Part shown: one piece after another, positions 7,099 through 14,420 of the stretch
Layout: the number at the start of each line of letters is the position of its first letter
How positions within the stretch are numbered: position 1 is the stretch's first letter
Translations under genes and position numbers: made by a program
Assembly: GCA_934320895.1 (NCBI GenBank)
Contig: CAKRFY010000046.1
Coordinates: 1 to 16,529, forward strand
Length of the DNA: 16,529 nt
Reading direction: 5' to 3'
Source: an uncultured Lachnospiraceae bacterium
GTDB taxonomy: Bacteria; Bacillota; Clostridia; Lachnospirales; Lachnospiraceae
Notes under the pieces: model-generated
Seen by the model: the letters and a program-made list of their open reading frames with translations, nothing else
Told to the model about the DNA's origin: nothing
Databases searched by the model: none

Positions 7099-7134
7099 TC
7101 TGCACATATTTTTTGTATATCAGATTTGTGCAGA
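7099..7134. repeat. TCTGCACA/TGTGCAGA inverted repeat upstream of hydE
   Basis: Eight-base perfect arms at 7099-7106 and 7127-7134 enclose 20 bases, in the 56-bp gap between the LUD gene and hydE. The inner end abuts the hydE ribosome binding site. It could be an operator or an mRNA hairpin affecting hydE translation. Confidence 0.55.
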
Positions 7135-7141
7135 TAAAAAT

Positions 7142-7804
7142 CTAATAACCAAGTTCTTCGCCTACAAGTATAACTTTTATCCTGCCAGGAACAAGTGATC
7201 TTCTTGTTATAACCATCTGGCTGCAGATACATTCATCTGAAAGACAGTCAGCACATCTTCCGATCTTTGAACATGGTGTATTTCTTGAAAGTCGTACTGC
7301 ATTTGGTGGTGCAGCAATATTTCTTGCTCTTGATATTGCCTCTTCAACATTTTTTACAACCTTGTTCATTCCTACGATAAGTATAACATTTTCAGGTCCG
7401 TGGCAAAGACAGGCAACCCTGTTTCCTATTCCGTCAATATTTACAAGTTCACCATCCATCGTTACGGCATTTGAACTCATAAAATAATAGTCAGATGTAA
7501 CGATTTTACCAAACAGTTCTCTTTTTTCCTCGGGTGTCTTAGCATTTGCTCTGTCGTATATGATATAATCATCAGATTCTTTAAGGTCATCTATAAGACC
7601 GATTTCTGAAAGAGTCATGGAGCCACCCCATGATACACTACAGTCAGGTGTCAAAAATCTTTTTGCTTTCGCATTTGCTTCCTCTCTGTCTACACAATAG
7701 TATCCCTCGATACCTCTTGCATTAAACTTGTTTATTATTGTTTCTGCAAGATTCTGATAATTTTCCTGCTTTGGAGTAAGTTCTGTTATTTCTAAATCAT
7801 CCAT
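7142..7804 (-). CDS. LUD-domain (LutB/LutC-like) protein with C-terminal Cys cluster
   Basis: 220 residues. The LUD domain (PF02589, formerly DUF162) spans about 15-170: SVSWGGSMTLSEIGLIDDL (56-74) is the conserved glycine-rich segment and SNAVTMDGELVNIDGIGNRV (111-130) the family core. The C-terminus carries C178, C184, C187, C192 and C194 in PCSKIGRCADCLSDECICSQ, a Cys-rich tail seen in this clostridial subfamily that could bind a metal or an Fe-S cluster. It differs from LutB, which has ferredoxin domains, and no lutA/lutB neighbours are present, so lactate oxidation is doubtful. Often annotated 'lactate utilization protein'; the actual reaction is unknown. AGGAGG lies 8 bases before the ATG. 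It sits between glyA and hydE on one strand. Confidence 0.85.
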   Translation of the reverse strand: MDDLEITELTPKQENYQNLAETIINKFNARGIEGYYCVDREEANAKAKRFLTPDCSVSWGGSMTLSEIGLIDDLKESDDYIIYDRANAKTPEEKRELFGKIVTSDYYFMSSNAVTMDGELVNIDGIGNRVACLCHGPENVILIVGMNKVVKNVEEAISRARNIAAPPNAVRLSRNTPCSKIGRCADCLSDECICSQMVITRRSLVPGRIKVILVGEELGY

Positions 7805-7848
7805 GTCTTGTTCCTCCTGTATATTTTATTTATATATTGGCAAATAAT

Positions 7849-7880
7849 GGGGCACTCAGTGTTTTATTACTGAATCCCCC
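7849..7880 (-). terminator. glyA-downstream hairpin, weak terminator or attenuator
   Basis: GGGGCACTCAGT (7849-7860) pairs with ACTGAATCCCCC (7869-7880) apart from one mismatch and one wobble, with an 8-base loop. It lies in the 117-bp gap between glyA and the LUD gene. The following minus-strand sequence is ATTATTTGCC, not a proper U-run, so read-through into the LUD and hydE genes is likely. It may be an end-stabilising hairpin of the purine/glyA message. Confidence 0.55.
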
Positions 7881-7921
7881 ATAAAATTATTTTACAAATT
7901 AATAATTCAGGCTTCTTACGA

Positions 7922-9163
7922 TCATTCGTAAAGAGGATATTTATCTGTAAGACTCTTTACTATTGCTGCAGCCTTTTCTGTATTAGCCTCATGATCGTCA
8001 ATGATAAGTGCGATAGCTTCTGCAACTTTATCCATATCATCAGTATTGAAACCTCTTGTAGATACGGCAGCAGTTCCAAGGCGGATACCACTTGTTACAA
8101 AAGGTGACTGTGGATCATTTGGAATTGTATTCTTATTGCATGTGATATGAGCTGCATCAAGCCACTTTTCAACTTCTTTTCCTGTAAGTCCCTTATCTGC
8201 AAGGTCAACTAACATGAGATGATTATCTGTGCCTCCTGATACAATCTTAATACCACGTTTGATAAGTCCATTTGCAAGTGCCTGAGCATTATCTATTATG
8301 TTCTTTCCATACTCTTTAAACGAAGGATCAAGAGCTTCTTTAAAACATACTGCTTTTGCTGCAATAACATGCATAAGAGGACCACCCTGGATTCCAGGGA
8401 ATAAAGCTTTATTAAATTTGTGCTCCTCTGCAAATTCCTTGCTTGAAAGGATCATGCCACCACGAGGTCCACGAAGTGTTTTGTGTGTAGTAGTTGTTGT
8501 AACATGAGCATATGGTATTGGACTTTCATGGTATCCAGCTGCAACAAGACCTGCTATATGAGCCATATCAACCATAAGAAATGCTCCAACTTCATCAGCA
8601 ATTTCTCTGAATCTCTTAAAATCAATTTTTCTTGCGTATGCACTTGCACCTGCAACAATAAGTTTTGGTTTACATTCTTTTGCAATGCGCTCAACTTCAT
8701 CATAATCTATATATCCGTCACTATTTACACCATATGGCACACAATGGAAATATTTACCTGAGAAATTCACAGGACTTCCGTGTGTAAGATGTCCGCCATG
8801 GTCAAGATTCATTCCCATAAAGGTATCTCCAGGCTGCATAAGTGCAAAAAATACAGTCATATTTGCCTGTGCGCCTGAATGTGGCTGAACATTTGCATAA
8901 GTACATCCGAAAAGTTTCATGGCTCTATCTCTAGCAAGATCTTCCACTACATCTACATGTTCACATCCACCATAATATCTTTTTCCTGGATAACCTTCTG
9001 CATACTTATTTGTAAGTGTACTTCCCATAGCTGCCATAACAGCTTTACTTACAAGGTTTTCTGATGCAATAAGCTCAATGTTGTCTCTCTGTCTCTGGGT
9101 CTCATCCGCCATAGCTTTTGCCAGGTCTGGATCATAGTTCTGAACTTCACTAAATGAATACAT
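7922..9163 (-). CDS. glyA: Serine hydroxymethyltransferase
   Basis: 413 residues, the normal bacterial length. This cytosolic PLP enzyme converts serine plus THF to glycine plus 5,10-methylene-THF. Seen directly: [12 protein letters not shown] near the N-terminus, [13 protein letters not shown] (54-66) for substrate and folate binding, HSGAQAN (95-101), D199 in VDMAHIAGL for the pyridine nitrogen, and the PLP lysine K228 in [21 protein letters not shown] lies 8 bases before the ATG. It follows purD by 30 bp on the same strand. The placement is logical: it supplies the one-carbon units that reach PurN as formyl-THF and releases glycine, the PurD substrate. It may also serve the hydE two genes downstream (see findings). 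Confidence 0.98.
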   Translation of the reverse strand: MYSFSEVQNYDPDLAKAMADETQRQRDNIELIASENLVSKAVMAAMGSTLTNKYAEGYPGKRYYGGCEHVDVVEDLARDRAMKLFGCTYANVQPHSGAQANMTVFFALMQPGDTFMGMNLDHGGHLTHGSPVNFSGKYFHCVPYGVNSDGYIDYDEVERIAKECKPKLIVAGASAYARKIDFKRFREIADEVGAFLMVDMAHIAGLVAAGYHESPIPYAHVTTTTTHKTLRGPRGGMILSSKEFAEEHKFNKALFPGIQGGPLMHVIAAKAVCFKEALDPSFKEYGKNIIDNAQALANGLIKRGIKIVSGGTDNHLMLVDLADKGLTGKEVEKWLDAAHITCNKNTIPNDPQSPFVTSGIRLGTAAVSTRGFNTDDMDKVAEAIALIIDDHEANTEKAAAIVKSLTDKYPLYE

Positions 9164-9193
9164 TCAAATGTCCTCCTTGTTTTCAAAAATTAT

Positions 9194-10471
9194 TTATGCC
9201 TCATCTATCGCTTTTCCAATATCATGACGCATGTATTTATTATCAAAATCAATCCACTCTGTAGCTTTATAAGCGTTTGATCTTGCTTCTTTTAATGTTG
9301 CTCCTTTTGCAGTTATTCCAATAACACGGCCACCGTTTGTTACAATACCCTCATCAGTTTTTTTTGTACCTGCATGGAATGCATAATAACCTTCTTTATC
9401 TTTACCCTTGAAATTTTCAAGACCTTTGATAAGCTTTCCCTTTTCATAATGTTCAGGATATCCGTCAGATGCAAGAACAACGCATACCGCTGCATTATCC
9501 TCAAATGAAAGATCAATCTCATCAAGTTTGCCGTCTATGCAGGCATTTATAACATCAATTATATCATTTTCCATACGCGGAAGTACAACCTGTGCCTCTG
9601 GATCTCCAAATCTTGCATTATACTCAAGTACCTTAGGACCATCATCCGTGAGCATAAGTCCAACAAATAAAATACCTGTAAAGTCTCTTCCCTCAGCCTT
9701 CATAGCATCCATAGTCGGCTGGTAAATATGTTTTTCACAGAACTCTTTTACTTCGTCAGTGTAAAACGGACTTGGTGAGAATGTTCCCATACCACCTGTA
9801 TTTAATCCCTGATCTCCATCTTTCGCACGTTTATGATCTTGTGCACTTGTCATAGGTTTAATATGTGTACCATCGCAGAAACAAAGAACTGAAGCCTCAC
9901 GACCTGTCATAAAATCTTCAATTACAATTGTATTTCCAGCATCACCAAACTGTTTATCAAGCATAAGTGTTGTAACTCCAGCCTCAGCTTCCTCAAGAGT
10001 CTGACAGATAAGTACACCTTTTCCAAGGGCAAGACCATCAGCCTTTAATACAATTGGAAAACTTGCGTTTTCAAGATATAAAAGAGCTTCCTCCGGTGAA
10101 TTAAATGTCTCATAATGACATGTTGGAATATTATATTTTTTCATAAGATCCTTTGAAAAACTCTTAGAACCTTCAATAATAGCTGCATTCTTGCGTGGGC
10201 CAAATACACGAAGTCCTCTTGCTTCAAAAACATCGACAATTCCGCCTACTAACGGATCATCCATTCCAATGATCGTAAGATCAATTTCATTAGCCTCGGC
10301 AAAATCAGCAAGTTTATCGAACTCCATTGCGGAAATATCAACACACTCTGCAATTTCCGCTATACCACCATTGCCTGGTGCACAGTAAATTTTATCCACC
10401 TTTTTACTTTGTGAAACACTCCATGCTATAGCATGTTCGCGTCCGCCACTTCCTACTATAAGAACTTTCAT
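9194..10471 (-). CDS. purD: Phosphoribosylamine-glycine ligase (GAR synthetase)
   Basis: 425 residues, full length. It joins 5-phosphoribosylamine and glycine with ATP to make GAR, step 2 of de novo purine synthesis. It begins MKVLIVGSGGREHAIAW, the usual PurD N-terminal domain. The ATP-grasp region holds VLKADGLALGKGVLI (141-155), NTGGMGTFSPSP (224-235) and LEYNARFGDPEAQVVLPR (282-299), which carries the metal-binding E and N. The C-terminal domain (about 325-425) is complete. I choose the ATG at 10471 because GGAGG is 6 bases upstream; an in-frame ATG two codons earlier lies too close to it. It follows purN by 73 bp and precedes glyA, which makes its glycine. Confidence 0.97.
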   Translation of the reverse strand: MKVLIVGSGGREHAIAWSVSQSKKVDKIYCAPGNGGIAEIAECVDISAMEFDKLADFAEANEIDLTIIGMDDPLVGGIVDVFEARGLRVFGPRKNAAIIEGSKSFSKDLMKKYNIPTCHYETFNSPEEALLYLENASFPIVLKADGLALGKGVLICQTLEEAEAGVTTLMLDKQFGDAGNTIVIEDFMTGREASVLCFCDGTHIKPMTSAQDHKRAKDGDQGLNTGGMGTFSPSPFYTDEVKEFCEKHIYQPTMDAMKAEGRDFTGILFVGLMLTDDGPKVLEYNARFGDPEAQVVLPRMENDIIDVINACIDGKLDEIDLSFEDNAAVCVVLASDGYPEHYEKGKLIKGLENFKGKDKEGYYAFHAGTKKTDEGIVTNGGRVIGITAKGATLKEARSNAYKATEWIDFDNKYMRHDIGKAIDEA

Positions 10472-10544
10472 AATCATCCTCCATTCCTGCGCTTTTTTCT
10501 GCGTATATCAGGTTTGTATAAAACACATAGCTTGTTCTTCTACT

Positions 10545-11183
10545 CTATTCTTCAATGTGTGCAATGCCGTCAATCACTTTAACTTTTCCGGCACCTATCA
10601 GATCAATTGCTTCTGGCAAAATATTCCATTCTGCTTCTTCCATAACACGTTTTTGTAAAATCTCAGGTGTGTCATTTTCATGTACCTTAACAGCTTTCTG
10701 CAGAATTATAGGTCCATGGTCAGCCTCCTCGTCTACAAAATGAACTGTGGCACCTGTCACCTTGTTTCCAGTAGCAAGTACACTCTCATGCACCTTAAGT
10801 CCATAATACCCCATACCACAATGCGCCGGGATAAGTGATGGATGTATATTTATAATTCTATTTTTGTACTCATGTATCATTTTAACAGGAACAATTACAA
10901 GATATCCTGCCAGTACAATGAGATCAATATCATGCTTATTTAAAGTGTCAATCATTGCATCAGCAAAATCATCTCTGTTTTCAAATTTTTTTGGACTGAT
11001 ACATACGGCATCTATTCCAGCCTTTTTTGCACGCTCTAAGGCGTATGCATCAGGCTTATTGCTGATAACAATTGAAATTTCAGTATTTCTGATAGTACCA
11101 TCATTTACTTTGTCAATGATAGCCTGAAGATTTGTTCCACCACCTGAAACACATACAGCAATCCTTTGTTTATGTCCGTTCAT
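10545..11183 (-). CDS. purN: Phosphoribosylglycinamide formyltransferase (folate-dependent)
   Basis: 212 residues. It transfers the formyl group of 10-formyl-THF to GAR, giving FGAR (step 3). RIAVCVSGGGTNLQAIID (7-24) is the phosphate-binding loop. The catalytic triad is N112 and H114 in IINIHPSLIP, and D155 in EEADHGPII (N106, H108, D144 of E. coli). After HPSLIP a segment a few residues longer than in E. coli (AHCGMGYYGLKVHE) is present; this form is usual in clostridial PurN. The ATG at 11183 follows GAGGAGG with 8-base spacing. The frame is open to 11207, but that ATG falls inside the intergenic hairpin. It lies between purM and purD in a purM-purN-purD run. Confidence 0.97.
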   Translation of the reverse strand: MNGHKQRIAVCVSGGGTNLQAIIDKVNDGTIRNTEISIVISNKPDAYALERAKKAGIDAVCISPKKFENRDDFADAMIDTLNKHDIDLIVLAGYLVIVPVKMIHEYKNRIINIHPSLIPAHCGMGYYGLKVHESVLATGNKVTGATVHFVDEEADHGPIILQKAVKVHENDTPEILQKRVMEEAEWNILPEAIDLIGAGKVKVIDGIAHIEE

Positions 11184-11200
11184 GTACGAAACCTCCTCAT

Positions 11201-11242
11201 AAAGCATTAAGCGGATATATTTATCCGCTTTAGTGCTTTTTT
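11201..11242. other. Long purM-purN intergenic hairpin with U-run on the plus strand
   Basis: GCGGATA (11211-11217) pairs perfectly with TATCCGC (11222-11228) around a 4-base loop. The stem continues outward with one bulge and one wobble to AAAGC (11201-11205) and GCTTT (11235-11239), about 17 bp in all. The T-run (11237-11242) is on the plus strand, so as an intrinsic terminator it points against the pur genes. In the pur mRNA the hairpin ends just before the purN ribosome binding site and may act in mRNA stability or attenuation. Confidence 0.65.
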
Positions 11243-11255
11243 CTGATTAATATGA

Positions 11256-12284
11256 TTAGACTAATGTAACGCCCTTTTCACCTTTTATAATCTCACCAAC
11301 GATAAATGCTCTCTGACCAGATTTGTTTACAAGCTCAACAGTCTTATCTGCATCCGCTGCATCGACTGCAAGCATCATACCGATACCCATATTATATGTA
11401 TTATACATCATTTCTTTAGCAATATCACCGTCTTTTGCGAGCATTTCAAAGATAGGTGGGATTTCATAACTATCTGCCTTGATCTGGGCACGAACACCGT
11501 CATGAAGCATACGAGGAATGTTTTCATAGAATCCGCCACCTGTAATATGGCTGCATCCTTTTATAGTAACGCCGCCTTCTTTTACAGAACGAAGTGCTTT
11601 TACATAGATGATAGTAGGTGTAAGTAAAGTCTCACCAAGAGTTTTTCCGCCAAGTGATTCATAACTTACATTAAGATTTTCTTTCTTCATAGGAAATACT
11701 TTTCTTACTAATGAATATCCATTGCTATGGATACCTGAAGATGCGATACCTACAAGTACATCACCCTCTTTGATGGACTTGCCTGTGATCATATTTTTAC
11801 GGTCAACAACACCTACTGCAAATCCTGCAAGATCATACTCATCTACAGGATAAAAACCAGGCATCTCAGCAGTCTCACCGCCGATAAGTGCAGCGTTTGA
11901 CTGTCTGCATCCTTCAGCAACACCACTTACTATAGATGCAATTTTCTCAGGTTCATTTTTTCCACATGCTATGTAGTCTAAGAAAAATAATGGTTCACCA
12001 CCTGCACATGCAATGTCATTTACGCACATTGCAACACAATCGATACCAACTGAATCATGTTTATCCATCTCAAAAGCTACCTTGAGCTTTGTACCAACAC
12101 CATCTGTTCCTGATACCAGTGTAGGCTGCTCCATGTTTTTGAATGCTTCCATAGAAAATGCACCAGAAAAACCACCTATATCAGTAAGCACTTCATCTCT
12201 CATAGTGCTTGCAATGTGTTTTTTCATCAGTTCAACAGCTTTGTAGCCAGCTTCGATGTCAACTCCAGCGTTTTTGTAATCCAT
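11256..12284 (-). CDS. purM: Phosphoribosylformylglycinamidine cyclo-ligase (AIR synthetase)
   Basis: 342 residues, full length. It closes the imidazole ring, FGAM plus ATP to AIR (step 5). Family motifs are [14 protein letters not shown] (58-71), [20 protein letters not shown] (85-104), [20 protein letters not shown] (133-152), [15 protein letters not shown] (246-260) and YNMGIGMML (297-305). The ATG at 12284 is preceded by GGAGG with 5-base spacing; the in-frame ATG at 12296 overlaps that site. It is the first gene of the purM-purN-purD-glyA run and has its own promoter region divergent from the MTHFR fusion. The remaining purine genes (purE, C, F, L, Q, S, B, H) are not here, so the pathway is split on this chromosome. 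Confidence 0.97.
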   Translation of the reverse strand: MDYKNAGVDIEAGYKAVELMKKHIASTMRDEVLTDIGGFSGAFSMEAFKNMEQPTLVSGTDGVGTKLKVAFEMDKHDSVGIDCVAMCVNDIACAGGEPLFFLDYIACGKNEPEKIASIVSGVAEGCRQSNAALIGGETAEMPGFYPVDEYDLAGFAVGVVDRKNMITGKSIKEGDVLVGIASSGIHSNGYSLVRKVFPMKKENLNVSYESLGGKTLGETLLTPTIIYVKALRSVKEGGVTIKGCSHITGGGFYENIPRMLHDGVRAQIKADSYEIPPIFEMLAKDGDIAKEMMYNTYNMGIGMMLAVDAADADKTVELVNKSGQRAFIVGEIIKGEKGVTLV

Positions 12285-12362
12285 TATTGCCTCCATTCTG
12301 CCATTACGGCACTCTTATTATCACGTGTTTTGTAACATTCTTGTGTATTTTTTTACAAAATC

Positions 12363-12390
12363 ACTATAAACAGTATAAATTTTATCACAA
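12363..12390 (-). promoter_or_regulatory. Candidate purM promoter
   Basis: On the minus strand, TTGTGA (12390-12385), a 16-base spacer and TATAGT (12368-12363) lie about 80 bp before the purM start. Other AT-rich -10-like words such as TATACT overlap. I see no PurR box (CCGAAC-type) and no purine riboswitch in the leader. Confidence 0.4.
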
Positions 12391-12435
12391 ATATTATCAT
12401 TTGTCATTGAAAATTTACCGAAAAAATTCAAAAAC

Positions 12436-12464
12436 TTGTTTTTATACCCAAAAAAAGGTATAAT
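12436..12464 (+). promoter_or_regulatory. Promoter of the MTHFR fusion gene, with an internal dyad
   Basis: TTGTTT (12436-12441), a 17-base spacer and a perfect TATAAT (12459-12464) make a convincing promoter about 80 bp before the start at 12545. Between the boxes an inverted repeat, TTATACC (12442-12448), 8 bases, GGTATAA (12457-12463), runs into the -10 box, as a repressor operator would. The remaining leader (12465-12544) shows no SAM riboswitch. Confidence 0.6.
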
Positions 12465-12544
12465 TTAGGCTGTCTTATATATATAACAAAAACAGACAAA
12501 AAATTATTAAATGCGCAGAAAATATGGGCGGAAATGAGGAGATA

Positions 12545-14323
12545 ATGGATTTTAAGGAGTACATAAAAAAACATAATATTTTAGCAGATGGTTCTTTTGG
12601 AACATATTATGCGGAAAAGTATCATACAAGCGAAGCACCTGAATATGCAAATATATATCACAAAGATAGAGTTACCAAAATACATTCATCGTATATCGAG
12701 GCAGGTGCATCACTTATACGAACAAATACATTTGCAGCAAATACAATGTCTATGCAAAAGGATTTTTCATTTGTCAGAGAAAATATAAAGGAAGCCGTTT
12801 CACTTGCAAAAATAGCTGCGAAACTTTCAGGCAGAGAAGATGTGTTTATAGTTGGAGATATAGGTCCTGTTTCAACAGCATCAGGTTTCTCAAGTGAAAG
12901 CATTGAAGCTGAATTTTTTGATATAGCAAAGACCTTTGCAGATGAAGGCATACAGATAATACAATTTGAAACTTTTATGAGCATGGAAACTTTAAATAAT
13001 GTAATACCAAAGATAAAAAAAGAACTTGGACTTTATATTATGGTATCATTTTCCGTAAACCAGTTAGGTTACAGTGCATCAGGGCTTAGTGCAAAAAATC
13101 TCATAAAAGAAGCATGTAGCATAGATGGTGTAGATGCTTTAGGATTAAATTGTGGTATCGGACCATATCATATGTATAATATTCTTGAAAAAATTGAACT
13201 TCCGACAGACAAAATCCTTATAGCAGTTCCAAATGCCGGATATCCTGTCCTTACAAGAAATAGAATGGAATTTAACAGTCGTCCGGAATATTTTGCAGAA
13301 AAAACAAAGGAGCTTTTATCACTTGGTGCAGATATAATTGGTGGATGCTGTGGAACATCACCTGAATTTATAAAATGTCTGTCAGAGATAACAATGATGG
13401 ATGTAAAATCTGAAAAACATATAGAAAAATCTAATGCTACTATACCAAATGATTCTTTGAACTGTGGCTTTTTATATGATGAAACAGGTAAAAAGAAAGA
13501 TAAAAAATTTATTGCCGTTGAGCTTATTCCTCCATTTAATACAGATGATGAAAAGTTGCTCGAATCAGCTCATTATCTTAAAAACGCAGGGGTTGATGTA
13601 CTTACATTTCCTGATTCTCCATCAGGAAGAACAAGAGTCGATTCAGTACTTATGGCAGCTAAAGTCTTCAGGGAAACAGGCATAGAGGTTATGCCACATG
13701 TATGCTGTCGTGACAAAAATGCATTTGCCATGAGAGCGATGTTTATGGGAGCAAAGATAAATGACATCAAAAATTTCCTTATAATAACTGGTGATCCTGT
13801 TCCGGCGTCAGCTAGAAATCTGGTAAAATCAGTGTTTAATTTTAGTTCAGTAGGACTTATGAAAATCGCACAGGAAATGAACAAGGAAGTGTTTAATGAA
13901 AATCCGTTAACTTATGGTGGTGCAATAAACCAAAACCTTATAAATCTCGATTCGATAATAAATACTACTAAGAGGAAAATGGAGGCAGGTGCAAGCTTTT
14001 TCCTTACACAGCCTGTATTTTCAAAGGAAGAAGCCGAGAGACTCAGAAAAATAAAGGAAGAAACTGGTGCGTGTATCTTTGCTGGAATAATGCCACTTAT
14101 AAGCCGAAGAAATGCCCTCTTTATGAAAAACGAAATAGCTGGCATAAATGTAACAGATGAGATAGTAGAACGCTATCCCGAAAATGGCTCAAAAGAGGAA
14201 GGCGAAAAAGTGGCCGTGGAACTTGCAAAAGAAATTATATCCTATATTGATGATTTTGCTGACGGTTATTATTTTAGTTTTCCGTTTAACAGGGTTTATC
14301 TTTTAAATAGGATTTTTGGATAA
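12545..14323 (+). CDS. Fused homocysteine S-methyltransferase / 5,10-methylene-THF reductase
   Basis: 592 residues, similar in layout to B. subtilis YitJ. Residues 1-285 form a homocysteine S-methyltransferase TIM barrel: GSFGTYYAEKY at the N-terminus and zinc ligands C203 (LGLNCGIGP) and C268/C269 (IIGGCCGTSPEF). After a linker (about 286-320), residues 321-592 form the FAD-dependent MTHFR barrel: KFIAVELIPPF (strand 1), FLIITGDPVPA (411-421), KMEAGASFFLTQPVF (478-492) and FAGIMPLISRR (512-522). The fusion would reduce methylene-THF to methyl-THF and pass the methyl toward methionine; no folate or B12 domain of MetH is present, so the true donor is uncertain. GAGG lies 5 bases before the ATG at 12545; the ATG at 12524 has no site. 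It is divergent from the purM operon and shares its one-carbon pool. Confidence 0.93.
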   Translation: MDFKEYIKKHNILADGSFGTYYAEKYHTSEAPEYANIYHKDRVTKIHSSYIEAGASLIRTNTFAANTMSMQKDFSFVRENIKEAVSLAKIAAKLSGREDVFIVGDIGPVSTASGFSSESIEAEFFDIAKTFADEGIQIIQFETFMSMETLNNVIPKIKKELGLYIMVSFSVNQLGYSASGLSAKNLIKEACSIDGVDALGLNCGIGPYHMYNILEKIELPTDKILIAVPNAGYPVLTRNRMEFNSRPEYFAEKTKELLSLGADIIGGCCGTSPEFIKCLSEITMMDVKSEKHIEKSNATIPNDSLNCGFLYDETGKKKDKKFIAVELIPPFNTDDEKLLESAHYLKNAGVDVLTFPDSPSGRTRVDSVLMAAKVFRETGIEVMPHVCCRDKNAFAMRAMFMGAKINDIKNFLIITGDPVPASARNLVKSVFNFSSVGLMKIAQEMNKEVFNENPLTYGGAINQNLINLDSIINTTKRKMEAGASFFLTQPVFSKEEAERLRKIKEETGACIFAGIMPLISRRNALFMKNEIAGINVTDEIVERYPENGSKEEGEKVAVELAKEIISYIDDFADGYYFSFPFNRVYLLNRIFG

Positions 14324-14343
14324 ATATTGGTAAATAATTTATG

Positions 14344-14401
14344 AAAAAATAGAAGTTATTTTTTTTTACGAATGGAGTTAGAAAAAGTACTTCTATTTTT
14401 T
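14344..14401. terminator. Bidirectional terminator between convergent genes
   Basis: AAAAAATAGAAGT (14344-14356) is the exact reverse complement of ACTTCTATTTTTT (14389-14401), so either strand ends its stem in a T-run. The 32-base interior is also partly self-complementary (a T-run facing an A-run). It lies between the MTHFR fusion stop (14323) and the amidohydrolase stop (14421) and can serve both. Confidence 0.75.
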
Positions 14402-14420
14402 CTGTGGTTTTTTGCCATTT

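Noticed and set aside
7086..7232. N-terminal extension of HydE up to 7232
   Set aside because: It overlaps the LUD gene, translates to an unrelated sequence, and HydE of normal length starts at 7085 with a ribosome binding site.
8298..9064. Plus-strand open frames opposite glyA, and similar frames opposite topB and purD
   Set aside because: No ribosome binding sites and no recognisable protein features; they mirror real genes on the minus strand.
12285..12362. Purine riboswitch or PurR box before purM
   Set aside because: No three-way-junction sequence and no CCGAAC-type box; only a short GCC/GGC hairpin near 12299-12311.
12465..12544. Possible SAM (S-box) riboswitch before the MTHFR fusion
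   Set aside because: The leader is only about 80 nt, AT-rich, with no conserved S-box core or terminator hairpin.
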